NCBI GenBank assembly: GCA_002796025.1
Contig: PCVQ01000016.1
Coordinates: 1 to 9,954, forward strand
Direction: 5' to 3'
Origin: Candidatus Peregrinibacteria bacterium CG11_big_fil_rev_8_21_14_0_20_46_8
GTDB taxonomy: Bacteria; Patescibacteriota; Gracilibacteria; UBA1369; UM-FILTER-53-11
DNA: 9,954 bases
The notes beneath the pieces are model-generated. The model saw nothing but the letters and a program-made list of their open reading frames with translations, had not been told where the DNA came from and ran no database searches. A program made the position numbers and the translations under genes. Numbering within the stretch: position 1 is the first letter of the stretch; every line of letters begins with the position of its first letter. Of the stretch, positions 1 through 6,564 are shown one piece after another.

Positions 1-1
1 T

Positions 2-631
2 CCAGCTCCAGCTGGACCGCCACCAGGTGGTATGCAGCAGCCATCCCAGCCTTCACCGGCCGGAACTCCCTCACCAATGCCGCCGCCCCCACCTGGCACA
101 CCGGCTCCAGCGGGTGTGCCACCAGCACCGCATGTTCCCGGTTCACCTCCTCCAATGGGGCAAACTCCCATGCCACCGGCTGGCGGAATACCACAGGGCG
201 GAACACCAGCAGGCGGAAATCCGCCACCCCCCCCTCCACCGCCTAGCCCTCCGGCAAACTTTCAGCTTGGGCAGCTCATTCCTCAGGATTTGAAAATTAA
301 AGTTCCTGCACATTCGCTGCAGTTTGATGAACAGTATTTCTTGCGTTTGCTCGCCGGTTCAATCTCTCTTACAAAGGACGAAAAAAAGCGCATAATCGAG
401 TCGATTCCAAAATTGCGCCAGGAGCAGATCGACGAGCTTGTTCGCATTTTTGAAGAGGAGAAGCGAAAATTTGCAGAGCTTGGACAGGAGCATGTTCCTC
501 AACTCGAAAAACTTGCACGACAGCATGCGGAAGAGTGGAAAGATCTTGAAATGGGTGAGGAGCAGCAGGTAACAGCAAGCAAAGATGAAGAAGAGGCTGA
601 AAAGCTCCGAAAACAGATGGGGCTTCAGTAA
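2..631 (+). CDS. Proline-rich protein with charged helical C-terminus, 5' end outside window
   Basis: The reading frame is open from base 2, so the true start lies upstream; an ATG at 32 is internal to an already proline-rich run (PAPAGPPPGG precedes it) and is not a convincing start. About 209 residues are visible. The first 90 or so are a low-complexity Pro/Gly/Ala linker with several PPP runs, including eight prolines in a row near base 221-244. The remaining 120 residues are predicted to be mostly helix: a short segment around VPAHSLQFDEQYFLRLLAG, then SLTKDEKKRIIESIPKLRQ, then a highly charged, probably coiled-coil region rich in Glu/Lys ending KLRKQMGLQ. No signal peptide or membrane segment is visible in this part. 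I do not recognise a named family. The Pro-rich linker plus helical tail suggests a scaffold or flexible tether. It is followed after 23 bases by a lipoprotein gene and may be co-transcribed with it. Confidence 0.8.
   Translation, partial: PAPAGPPPGGMQQPSQPSPAGTPSPMPPPPPGTPAPAGVPPAPHVPGSPPPMGQTPMPPAGGIPQGGTPAGGNPPPPPPPPSPPANFQLGQLIPQDLKIKVPAHSLQFDEQYFLRLLAGSISLTKDEKKRIIESIPKLRQEQIDELVRIFEEEKRKFAELGQEHVPQLEKLARQHAEEWKDLEMGEEQQVTASKDEEEAEKLRKQMGLQ
227..234 (+). repeat. C8 homopolymer in polyproline coding region
   Basis: Eight consecutive C bases lie inside the codons for an eight-proline run of the upstream gene. Such a tract can slip during replication, and any change not a multiple of three would shift the frame and remove the helical C-terminal domain. 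The run of prolines would also be expected to stall ribosomes without EF-P. Confidence 0.6.
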
Positions 632-654
632 TTTCACTTCCTAACGCTTCAATA

Positions 655-918
655 ATGCTTAGCCGTTTGGCGCCACTTCTCGTAATAGTTCTTTTGCTCG
701 CTTCATGTGGAGCTCAAGAAAAGGAGCAGCATGCTGCATCTCAAGAGCGCAATGCTTCTAAGATTCAAGTTGAGCCCGGCACTGCGCCCATTGAACAACC
801 GACATCATTTGAGGATGGAGATGTATACTTTGAAGCTGCCGCAGCCGGTGATGCGTCTCTGTGTGCAAAGATTTCAGATGCGCAACTTCGACAAAATTGC
901 GCCGATGATTTGCGTTGA
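655..918 (+). CDS. Small lipoprotein with C-terminal twin-cysteine motif
   Basis: The 87-aa product starts MLSR, has a hydrophobic stretch (residues 5-16) and a clear lipobox L15-A16-S17-C18, so it should be lipidated at Cys18 and held on the outer face of the membrane. Residues 19-57 are a polar, low-complexity linker. Residues 58-87 hold GDASLCAKISDAQLRQNC with Cys70 and Cys82, a C-x11-C helical hairpin-like motif that could form a disulfide. I do not recognise a named family; from memory similar C..I.D..LR..C units occur in tandem in other candidate-phylum proteins, but here there is one copy directly before the stop. The start lacks a Shine-Dalgarno site. This is the only visible gene ending in TGA; reading through it would add only six residues (including the recoded one), so it does not bear strongly on the genetic code. 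Confidence 0.75.
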   Translation: MLSRLAPLLVIVLLLASCGAQEKEQHAASQERNASKIQVEPGTAPIEQPTSFEDGDVYFEAAAAGDASLCAKISDAQLRQNCADDLR

Positions 919-932
919 TTGCCTTTCGCATT

Positions 933-2030
933 TTAGCGATAGCAGCTTGCAACGGCACTTACCGTAAAGCGGTCCGAAGCAGTAAAGCGTCCGCCAAAGC
1001 GTGCGTCTACACGGCATGTGGGTGTACCGCTGCTTGTTTCAATGCGCGAAAACCACTCAACATCGCTCGATGTTGGCGGAGTTCCTCCGGCAAATTGAAA
1101 ATCAGGCGTACAAAGTACCATAACATCGCTAGCATTTCCGCAGCTCGCGGTCGAAGTTTGCCACTGGCTGTCATTTACTACGACACTCTGTCCGCTATTT
1201 GTAAAAAATGAGGGACGGCCCGCCGCAGGTGTGCCGCCGCCGCTCGTACCGCCGCCGGTTCCGCCTGCAGTAACGTCTACGCCGTTAACGCGCAAGCTTC
1301 CGTTAATAGTAATCTGGCTTTGATTGCCTGGTGTGCCAACTGTTATTGGCCCATTCACTGTTGCGTCTCCACTGACGGCAAGGTTTCCGCCAGCAACACG
1401 GACATTACCGCGAATTTGATGATCGTTGCCGGCTTGGCCAATGTTTAATGGCTGAGGTGAACTAATAGTGCCGCCCACATAGACGCCGCCAGTTGCAAAA
1501 AAATTGCCCGGCTCTTGTGCGCTGTTCCCATAGACATAGATATCATCATAGATAACAAGCGGACTGCCCGGTGCGGGGGCGCTTGCGGGCGGTGTTGTTT
1601 GCGCAAAAGCAGGAGGAGCAGGTGGCGTGAAAGCTTGGGAGCTCACGATGCCTTGCCGAAAATCGTTTAAGCCGTGCAAAATAAGATCGTCTGCAACGTG
1701 AACCGGTCCGTTTTCATTCACCCAAACCGGAGCATTGATGCCTGAAAAACTTGGAAGTGGCTGATTGGCAGAGCCCGGTGTGCCTGTACCTGCAGGAGTG
1801 TTAGGGCCGAGCTGAATACCATTTGCAAGAGAAAAATTTGCAGGATCATTTTCGAGATTGCGGACTGCACTGCCAGCTAGCGCTGGATCAGGCAAGCCTA
1901 CTCTTGTACTTGGTGCTGTTTGTGCAGAAGCCAAATATGACATATGCAAACCGAATGCCAGCCCAAATACGACAAATGTCGCGCCAAGCGCACGCAGCTG
2001 TGATTTTGTAAGTTTTCGGATGAGTTTCAT
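933..2030 (-). CDS. Secreted beta-repeat protein with C-terminal four-Cys domain (small paralogue)
   Basis: The 365-aa product has a basic N-terminus (KLIRKLTKSQLR), a hydrophobic core (residues 14-33) and a signal peptidase I-like site ASA|Q at 34-37, so it is predicted to be exported. Residues 66-132 form a module with PSFSGINAPVW and GPVHVADDLILHG that is repeated in the large protein just upstream. Residues 133-157 are a Pro/Ala linker. Residues 158-253 are short beta-forming repeats (YDDIYVYG, GNVRVAGGNLAVSGDATV, INGSLRVNGVDV) resembling tail-fibre or beta-solenoid stalks. A Gly-rich linker (255-271) leads to the C-terminal domain (290-365) with W290 and Cys297, 307, 339 and 363. These are the only cysteines in the protein. 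There is no LPXTG, C-terminal membrane segment or other anchor. No named family is recognised; an adhesin or fibre subunit is my inference. Start chosen at the ATG at 2030; no Shine-Dalgarno site, but a promoter lies just upstream. Confidence 0.88.
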   Translation of the reverse strand: MKLIRKLTKSQLRALGATFVVFGLAFGLHMSYLASAQTAPSTRVGLPDPALAGSAVRNLENDPANFSLANGIQLGPNTPAGTGTPGSANQPLPSFSGINAPVWVNENGPVHVADDLILHGLNDFRQGIVSSQAFTPPAPPAFAQTTPPASAPAPGSPLVIYDDIYVYGNSAQEPGNFFATGGVYVGGTISSPQPLNIGQAGNDHQIRGNVRVAGGNLAVSGDATVNGPITVGTPGNQSQITINGSLRVNGVDVTAGGTGGGTSGGGTPAAGRPSFFTNSGQSVVVNDSQWQTSTASCGNASDVMVLCTPDFQFAGGTPPTSSDVEWFSRIETSSGTPTCRVDARFGGRFTASDRFTVSAVASCYR

Positions 2031-2047
2031 AGTATTTATATCAAACT

Positions 2048-2076
2048 ATTATATCAAGAATTAGTGATTCTGTAAA
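2048..2076 (-). promoter_or_regulatory. Near-consensus sigma70-type promoter before the 365-aa gene
   Basis: In the 47-base gap between the two secreted-protein genes the minus strand reads TTTACA (2076-2071, five of six matches to the -35 consensus), a spacer of exactly 17 bases, then TATAAT (2053-2048, perfect -10). Transcription would start near 2041, leaving a leader of roughly 11 bases before the ATG at 2030. No Shine-Dalgarno sequence is present in that leader. The hit is from pattern only; the gap is AT-rich, which raises the chance of a false match. Confidence 0.6.
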
Positions 2077-2077
2077 C

Positions 2078-5000
2078 TTATGGCGTGTAGCAAACAGCAG
2101 TTGCCGTGACGCTAAAATCACGGATATCTTCATTCTTTTTGGCGTTGACGCTGCAGCCTATTGCATTGCCGGAGGCATTTAATTCGAGATCTTTAAGGAT
2201 TGTGAACGATCCGGGATTTACTCTTTCTGTTTGGATATTGCTTTGCGCTTCGCATGAGATAATAACTTCATTTCTGTTTGCACAGCGTGCTTCAGATGTT
2301 GCCCATTCATAGGTTGTTGTGCCTCCGCCAAATAATCCAAGAAAACCGCCACTGCTTGTAGTTGTTGCAGTTGCAGCGCGTCCGCTCACATTGCGTAATG
2401 TGCCGAACCGCGGCGGTGCCGCTTGCGGCAGCATAGTTGCCGGGTTTAATTGTGTGCCGTTGAGCGTAATGCCTCCATTAATAACCGTGTCGCCTAAGTT
2501 AAGATCGCCGAATACTTGCATATTATCAACTGTTAACGTTCCATTTGAGAGATTAAGATTGCCGGTAAGCTGATGCTGCTGGGGAGTTTGCTGATTTGTT
2601 GCGCCGATATCCAGAATGCCGGTACCGCCTAGCTGACCTCCGATATTTACTTCCCCCTGCAGCCAGAGCTGTCCAGGCTCTTGTGCCGGACCGCCGCCTG
2701 CAATTTGCAAATTGTCAAAAAATGTAACCGGTGTGGAAATTTGCGGAAGACGTGGTGCGCCGCTGGCAATAGGCGGTGTAATTACTTGGGCCTTTCCATA
2801 TTGTGCTGCATCGTCGAGTGCGCCCAAAAGATTTGCGGTTCCGTACTCTGCGGCTGCCACTAGGCTTTCGGTCGTACCTGACCAGGTTCTGCTTGGAGCA
2901 AAACCTGGTGCAGTTTGACATCGATTATTAACCCACTGGCAGTGACCATGACCGGTTGTGCTTCGCTGATTGCCGCAGTCGCCCGAATTTGTAACCTCTT
3001 CACATTTTGTGCGGCAGACATCTCGTTCGAGCGAAACAGTATTTGGACCAGGATTCCACCTCGTTGTATCACCAACTTCACAGAATGCTGGTTGATCCGG
3101 AAAAGTTCGGCTTTGCCCATCGCAATCATCATCATAAGCCCGTCGGTCGTAGCAAATTTGTGGACTTCTGCGTATTCCTCCGGTACATGCAGGTATACGT
3201 TTAAGACTTTCCGGAAATGGATTTGGAACAAGAATAGTTGAATTAGCATCTGTTGTTATTTGTGTAAGAGGATAATCTAAAACATAACCGCCAGTGAGTC
3301 CTCCATCACAAAATAGAAGTGCTTCTACAATGAAATTTGCTGTTTCTCCCGGGCGGACGCGTTCAGTAATATTGAAGGTAACTGGATTGTGTCGTTCGTT
3401 ATATCCAAGAGGAATTGGTCCGGCAATAACATTACCATTGCGTAATAGGCGTAGTTGTCGTGTATCAAAGCGTCCTAGAGTATCTCCATCAATTGTATTT
3501 TCTGGTGTTTGTGTTTTTTGAACTGTGACGCTTGTAATTGTTACCTCACGATTTGCCGCTTGTGCGATAAATTCTAGTACTCTTTCGAAAGCACCACCGC
3601 TGAAACGTGTGCCCGCTCTGCGATAGTGAAGTTGCTGTTGTATGCCGGCACTGTCATAAATATCTTGTCGCGTTACAGTTAATGTTGATGGGCATGCGAC
3701 ATATGTACGCGGACGGTCGGGTTCATTAAGAATAATATTAACTGCACGACCATTGCTTGTTGATGCTACTACGTCACTTCCTCGTACAATTTTAAAATCG
3801 AGTCCGTTTGGGAGTGTTGGTAGACATGTCAAGAGCGCTTGCAGCCGATATTGTGCTTGCGTTGGCACTATTGGTTGAGGTGAACTAAAGCTAATGCGCT
3901 GTTTTACGGTTTGTGACGGTGGCCGTCCAACAAATATTTGTCTAAATGATGCCGGTACCGTGAGCCATCTATTTTGCGTTCTGTCGAACCATTGAATACG
4001 CATACGACTCGGCCCAAGAATCAATGGCAGCTGATTCGAATAGTTCAAAACATCCAGATCGATTTGTGAAATCCTCGAACTAAAATCTCCAGGATCACTG
4101 CGAACATTAAATTGATAGAGCGTTTGATAATTATTTATATCGGTACCGGCCTGCAGTGTATTTGGTTCATTTGCAGCTTCTCTTGTAATGGTAATATTAC
4201 TTGGAGGACATGGCTGCGCAGTTCCAAGCGACTCCGGATATGTGAGACTTAAAGACGTTGCGGAACTGCTGACATCGCTGCGTTGAAGAATAAAGTCGCC
4301 TGTGCCGCTGCCGCACTCCGTTTCTCCCATAAGTTGAAAGCCAAATGTACCGATATTGCCGCCTCGAACTGTAAAATTTTGAAATGTGATTGGATCAGAA
4401 GGGCTACTTTGCTGACGCACGGGCTGCAAACGTGTTATGCCTGGCCCAAAAATATTATTACCATTATAAAGATATACATTTCTCAAGGGCCGTGTCAGTC
4501 TACTGTTAGCGCTTGGGCGGAACGTGAGACTCTGTATAGTTAAATTTGTGGCCGGTGCAGCAATTGTAAATGCTCCGATTTGCTGGCCAGCGAAAGCAGC
4601 TGGTCTATTGTTATAAAATTTTCCGGCAGGATTAGTATCGTTTCGGTTGATAACAAGAGGCAGTGCAGCTGTTACCGCAAAAGGCCGGGACGCACAGTTG
4701 CTGGCCGTTGTTTCATCGGATTCAGCAATCGTATTTGTACTATCTGCACAGATTTCAAATATATAGTTTCCGGCGACAGTGTTGCGCCATTGAAAACTCT
4801 CAACTTCGTTGCCGGTTGTGGCGGCTAAATTTCCAGTTTGTGTGGTACTCATAACAACCGGCGTTGTACCATTGAGAATACGGAAGCGTGTGGTCGTGTT
4901 TGTATTGATTGCAAGATCTCCAACATTGCGTACCGTACCGCTGAAGCTCATTGGAGTTCCGGCCACCGCTGTACTTGGATTCGTAGTCAGTGTATCGACA

Positions 5001-6544
5001 ATAAGATCTGCACGTGCTGTTGTTATGACGCTAAACTGTTGCTGTGAACAGTTATTTGTTTCATCTGCTTCAGCAATATCATTATTAATGTCGGCACAAA
5101 TTTCAACCGTATAGCGGCCCACGGCATCTTGCTGCCAGCGTGTTGCTGCAGTAGATGTGCCATTCATTCGCAATATGCCGGTGCGCGAAATTTGTTCGGT
5201 ATTTGCTACTACCGCTCCTGTTGTATTATTTATGATTCTAATGCGAGTTGTACTGTCTGCTGGTAATGTTTGGCCCCTATTAATAACTCTTCCGCCATAT
5301 ACCATACTCAACTGATTAAGAATCGGAGTAGGTGGATTTGTGATAACAGCATCGATAGTTAAATCTGGCGGTGCAGGACAGTTTGGAATTGTGCGTGAAT
5401 TTGTATTGGCTTCTGTATATGTTTGTTGAGCCGCAGTTGATAAAATTCCAATTTGTCCGGCATTCGTAGGATGTGCAAGTGAAAAATCGGTTGCAAGCCC
5501 GCTGGCGTTACATTGTATGTCACCGCGGATGCGGTATTCGCTCGGGGTATTGGTGATATTCGGCCAGTTCCCATTTGGTATAAATGAGAAAAAAGTTGCG
5601 TCAGCTCCGCGCTGAGGGTTTCCTGTGAATGTACCATTGATCTGCTGCCATGCCGCATTGCTGTTTGGTCTCTGTTCAAGCCGCATCGATTGAGCAAGTG
5701 CATTAATTTCAGCAGCGTTTGAAAGGTTATTATTTGTGGTATAGAGTTGTAGAATTGTTATTTGTTCATTTGCTCCTGCGCTTGCCAACTGCGCAGAGAA
5801 TTGAAAAAGAATATCATCACTACCCGTGAACTGCCGTGATTCACTTGCGGTTTGACGAACAAAGTTCAAACTATTGCCGCTCGTGAAGTTAACAAGACAA
5901 GGATCTCCAGCTTGCGGTGTTGCTTGCGCGCGAACCACACTTGTATCGTTAAGATTATTAAATGTTGCTTGGAGACCGCTCTGCGTTGCGCCGACTTGGG
6001 TGCCGTTTTGCAGGTGTGTCCATGTAACGGTGCCGTTAAAGTTTGCGGGCTGAACGGTGATTGAAAATGTTTCGATAGTTGTTCCGCTTGCAAAAAAGCC
6101 GCTCGGTGGGGATGCAGCGACTAGGCCGCTACATGCATTGATTACCGTAGGGGTGCTGTTTATAAAGCCACTGCCCACATCAACTATGCCGTGCACCACA
6201 AGATCGTCGGCAATTTGCGCGGGACCTTGTTCGCTGAGCCATACCGGTGCATTGATCCCTGCAAAGCTTGGTAAGACACCGTAATTTGCTGGATTCCTCG
6301 AACCTTGAGGCGTAAAAGGACCCAGCTGTACGCCCGAAGAGAAGTCGAAACCGCCGCTTTGAAGCGGGCGAATTGATCCTTGCGCATCTAGCGTATTGGC
6401 AGGCAGCGGAGCATCTGCATTGTTGCGTACCGAGTTGCGAATCGGCGGTAAGTTATTTTGTGCAGAGACACTATTTGCGCCAAAGATTCCAAGCACAAGA
6501 AGTGTTGTACATGCAATGCTCCATAGCCGTGATTTTGTAATCAT
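2078..6544 (-). CDS. Giant secreted multidomain protein with tandem CARDB domains (large paralogue)
   Basis: The 1488-aa product has a signal peptide (hydrophobic residues 8-23, likely cleavage VSA|Q at 26-29). Modules in order: N-terminal module (66-131, PSFAGINAPVW, GPAQIADDLVVHG) shared with the 365-aa protein; an Ig-like segment (about 137-225); unnamed domain D1 (227-390); two CARDB-type domains (394-506 and 512-624, each with an EICAD...E.DET motif typical of this cell-adhesion fold); D2 (628-780), D3 (783-951) and D4 (954-1120), homologous to D1; a Cys-rich part (1131-1209) with a MopE-like YDDDCDGQ; short beta repeats (1275-1366); and a four-Cys C-terminal domain (1414-1488). The mature chain has 26 cysteines, grouped evenly by module. 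There is no sortase signal, lipobox or C-terminal membrane segment. Role inferred as an extracellular adhesin, fibre or cell-surface binding protein. It follows the 594-aa membrane-protein gene by 25 bases. Confidence 0.9.
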   Translation of the reverse strand: MITKSRLWSIACTTLLVLGIFGANSVSAQNNLPPIRNSVRNNADAPLPANTLDAQGSIRPLQSGGFDFSSGVQLGPFTPQGSRNPANYGVLPSFAGINAPVWLSEQGPAQIADDLVVHGIVDVGSGFINSTPTVINACSGLVAASPPSGFFASGTTIETFSITVQPANFNGTVTWTHLQNGTQVGATQSGLQATFNNLNDTSVVRAQATPQAGDPCLVNFTSGNSLNFVRQTASESRQFTGSDDILFQFSAQLASAGANEQITILQLYTTNNNLSNAAEINALAQSMRLEQRPNSNAAWQQINGTFTGNPQRGADATFFSFIPNGNWPNITNTPSEYRIRGDIQCNASGLATDFSLAHPTNAGQIGILSTAAQQTYTEANTNSRTIPNCPAPPDLTIDAVITNPPTPILNQLSMVYGGRVINRGQTLPADSTTRIRIINNTTGAVVANTEQISRTGILRMNGTSTAATRWQQDAVGRYTVEICADINNDIAEADETNNCSQQQFSVITTARADLIVDTLTTNPSTAVAGTPMSFSGTVRNVGDLAINTNTTTRFRILNGTTPVVMSTTQTGNLAATTGNEVESFQWRNTVAGNYIFEICADSTNTIAESDETTASNCASRPFAVTAALPLVINRNDTNPAGKFYNNRPAAFAGQQIGAFTIAAPATNLTIQSLTFRPSANSRLTRPLRNVYLYNGNNIFGPGITRLQPVRQQSSPSDPITFQNFTVRGGNIGTFGFQLMGETECGSGTGDFILQRSDVSSSATSLSLTYPESLGTAQPCPPSNITITREAANEPNTLQAGTDINNYQTLYQFNVRSDPGDFSSRISQIDLDVLNYSNQLPLILGPSRMRIQWFDRTQNRWLTVPASFRQIFVGRPPSQTVKQRISFSSPQPIVPTQAQYRLQALLTCLPTLPNGLDFKIVRGSDVVASTSNGRAVNIILNEPDRPRTYVACPSTLTVTRQDIYDSAGIQQQLHYRRAGTRFSGGAFERVLEFIAQAANREVTITSVTVQKTQTPENTIDGDTLGRFDTRQLRLLRNGNVIAGPIPLGYNERHNPVTFNITERVRPGETANFIVEALLFCDGGLTGGYVLDYPLTQITTDANSTILVPNPFPESLKRIPACTGGIRRSPQICYDRRAYDDDCDGQSRTFPDQPAFCEVGDTTRWNPGPNTVSLERDVCRTKCEEVTNSGDCGNQRSTTGHGHCQWVNNRCQTAPGFAPSRTWSGTTESLVAAAEYGTANLLGALDDAAQYGKAQVITPPIASGAPRLPQISTPVTFFDNLQIAGGGPAQEPGQLWLQGEVNIGGQLGGTGILDIGATNQQTPQQHQLTGNLNLSNGTLTVDNMQVFGDLNLGDTVINGGITLNGTQLNPATMLPQAAPPRFGTLRNVSGRAATATTTSSGGFLGLFGGGTTTYEWATSEARCANRNEVIISCEAQSNIQTERVNPGSFTILKDLELNASGNAIGCSVNAKKNEDIRDFSVTATAVCYTP
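2081..2305 (-). other. C-terminal four-Cys domain of the 1488-aa protein
   Basis: Residues 1414-1488 begin WATSEARC and contain Cys1421, 1431, 1464 and 1485. The 365-aa protein has the same pattern (W290; Cys297, 307, 339, 363; nucleotides 936-1163): Trp-to-first-Cys spacing is 7 in both, first-to-second 10 in both, second-to-third 33 and 32, third-to-fourth 21 and 24. The layout recalls the C-terminal Cys-rich caps found on many phage tail-fibre and surface proteins, which is an inference from pattern only. Confidence 0.7.
2447..2722 (-). repeat. Beta-repeat stalk module shared by both secreted proteins
   Basis: Residues 1275-1366 of the large protein (FFDNLQIAGGGPAQEPG, GNLNLSNGTLTVDNMQVFGD, INGGITLNGTQL) align along their length with residues 161-253 of the small protein (nucleotides 1272-1550; YDDIYVYGNSAQEPG, GNVRVAGGNLAVSGDATV, INGSLRVNGVDV). 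Short alternating hydrophobic strands separated by G/N turns suggest a beta-solenoid or fibre shaft. Confidence 0.65.
3080..3154 (-). other. MopE-like metal-binding motif within the Cys-rich segment
   Basis: Residues 1131-1155 of the 1488-aa protein read C-x9-C-x13-C with an acidic core YDDDCDGQ. This resembles the C-x-DG-x-DNDCDG motif of the putative metal-binding repeats related to the copper-binding protein MopE, although the first DG is replaced by DR, so it may be degenerate. A further group of five cysteines (1177, 1181, 1190, 1202, 1209), including GHCQWVNNRC, follows and may be a separate small disulfide-bonded domain. Confidence 0.45.
3185..4663 (-). repeat. Three tandem copies (D2-D4) of an unnamed ~150-170 aa domain
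   Basis: D2 (residues 628-780), D3 (783-951) and D4 (954-1120) are end-to-end. Each starts with an L-x-I/V-x-R strand, has a middle strand or loop (LYNGNNIFGP in D2, LLRNGNVIAGP in D4, MRIQWFDRTQNRW in D3), then an F-rich strand leading to a first cysteine (744, 907, 1079), a Gly turn, a strand such as DFILQRSDV or DFKIVRGSDV, and a final cysteine, followed by Pro in D2 and D3 (779, 951, 1120). The distance between the two cysteines is 35, 44 and 41 residues. Predicted to be beta-rich and disulfide-clamped. No known family is recognised. Confidence 0.65.
4673..5365 (-). repeat. Tandem CARDB-type domains with a cysteine clamp
   Basis: Residues 394-506 begin DLTIDAVITNPPTP and residues 512-624 begin ADLIVDTLTTNPSTAVAG. 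Both then show the CARDB pattern of a V-x-N-x-G turn (VINRG, VRNVG), an RIRI or RFRI strand, and a final Y-x-x-E-I-C-A-D...I-A-E-x-D-E-T. Each copy has a cysteine pair around the acidic turn (483/499 and 599/617), which could be a disulfide. CARDB domains are Ig-like folds common in bacterial and archaeal adhesion proteins. Confidence 0.8.
5375..5866 (-). repeat. First, separated copy (D1) of the unnamed repeat domain
   Basis: Residues 227-390 match D3 best: MRLEQRPNSNAAW corresponds to MRIQWFDRTQNRW, SEYRIRGDIQC to AQYRLQALLTC, and the domain ends NCP like ACP. Cys345 and Cys389 are 44 residues apart, as in D3. The two CARDB domains separate this copy from D2-D4, suggesting insertion of CARDB units into an array, or shuffling. 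Confidence 0.6.
6152..6349 (-). repeat. N-terminal module shared by both secreted proteins
   Basis: Residues 66-131 of the large protein match residues 66-132 of the small one (nucleotides 1635-1835) at the same distance from the N-terminus: G-x-QLGP-x-TP, LPSF-x-GINAPVW and ADDL-x-x-HG are shared. The similarity is also visible in the DNA (for example gcattgat and aagatcgtc blocks), consistent with gene duplication. Confidence 0.75.
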
Positions 6545-6552
6545 CCAAACAT
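6541..6552 (-). other. Possible three-codon minigene overlapping the giant gene's start
   Basis: On the minus strand ATG-TTT-GGA-TGA lies directly before the giant gene, and its TGA overlaps the ATG of the giant gene as ATGA. It sits 12 bases after the AAGGAG motif, closer than the giant gene's own ATG at 20 bases. It could be a translational coupler or chance. Confidence 0.2.
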
Positions 6553-6564
6553 TTTACCAATTTT

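Noticed and set aside
880..902. Perfect 6-bp inverted repeat GCGCAA...TTGCGC, which on the minus strand could extend by T-A and G-T pairs to a ~10-bp hairpin with a 3-base loop, as a terminator of the minus-strand operon
   Set aside because: It lies within the lipoprotein coding sequence, encodes the conserved-looking motif around Cys82, and is not followed by a T-run on either strand.
916..918. TGA as a sense (Gly) codon as in Gracilibacteria/Absconditabacteria
   Set aside because: The long frames (365 to 1488 aa) contain no in-frame TGA and use GGN for Gly; reading through this TGA would reach a TAG after five more codons.
911..934. TGCG...CGCA followed by TTTT on the plus strand as an intrinsic terminator
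   Set aside because: The stem is only 4 bp with a 12-base loop and should be too weak.
2860..3249. 129-aa minus-strand frame within the giant gene, as a sign of a frameshift
   Set aside because: The giant frame is unbroken here and holds the Cys-rich segment; the alternative frame has no support.
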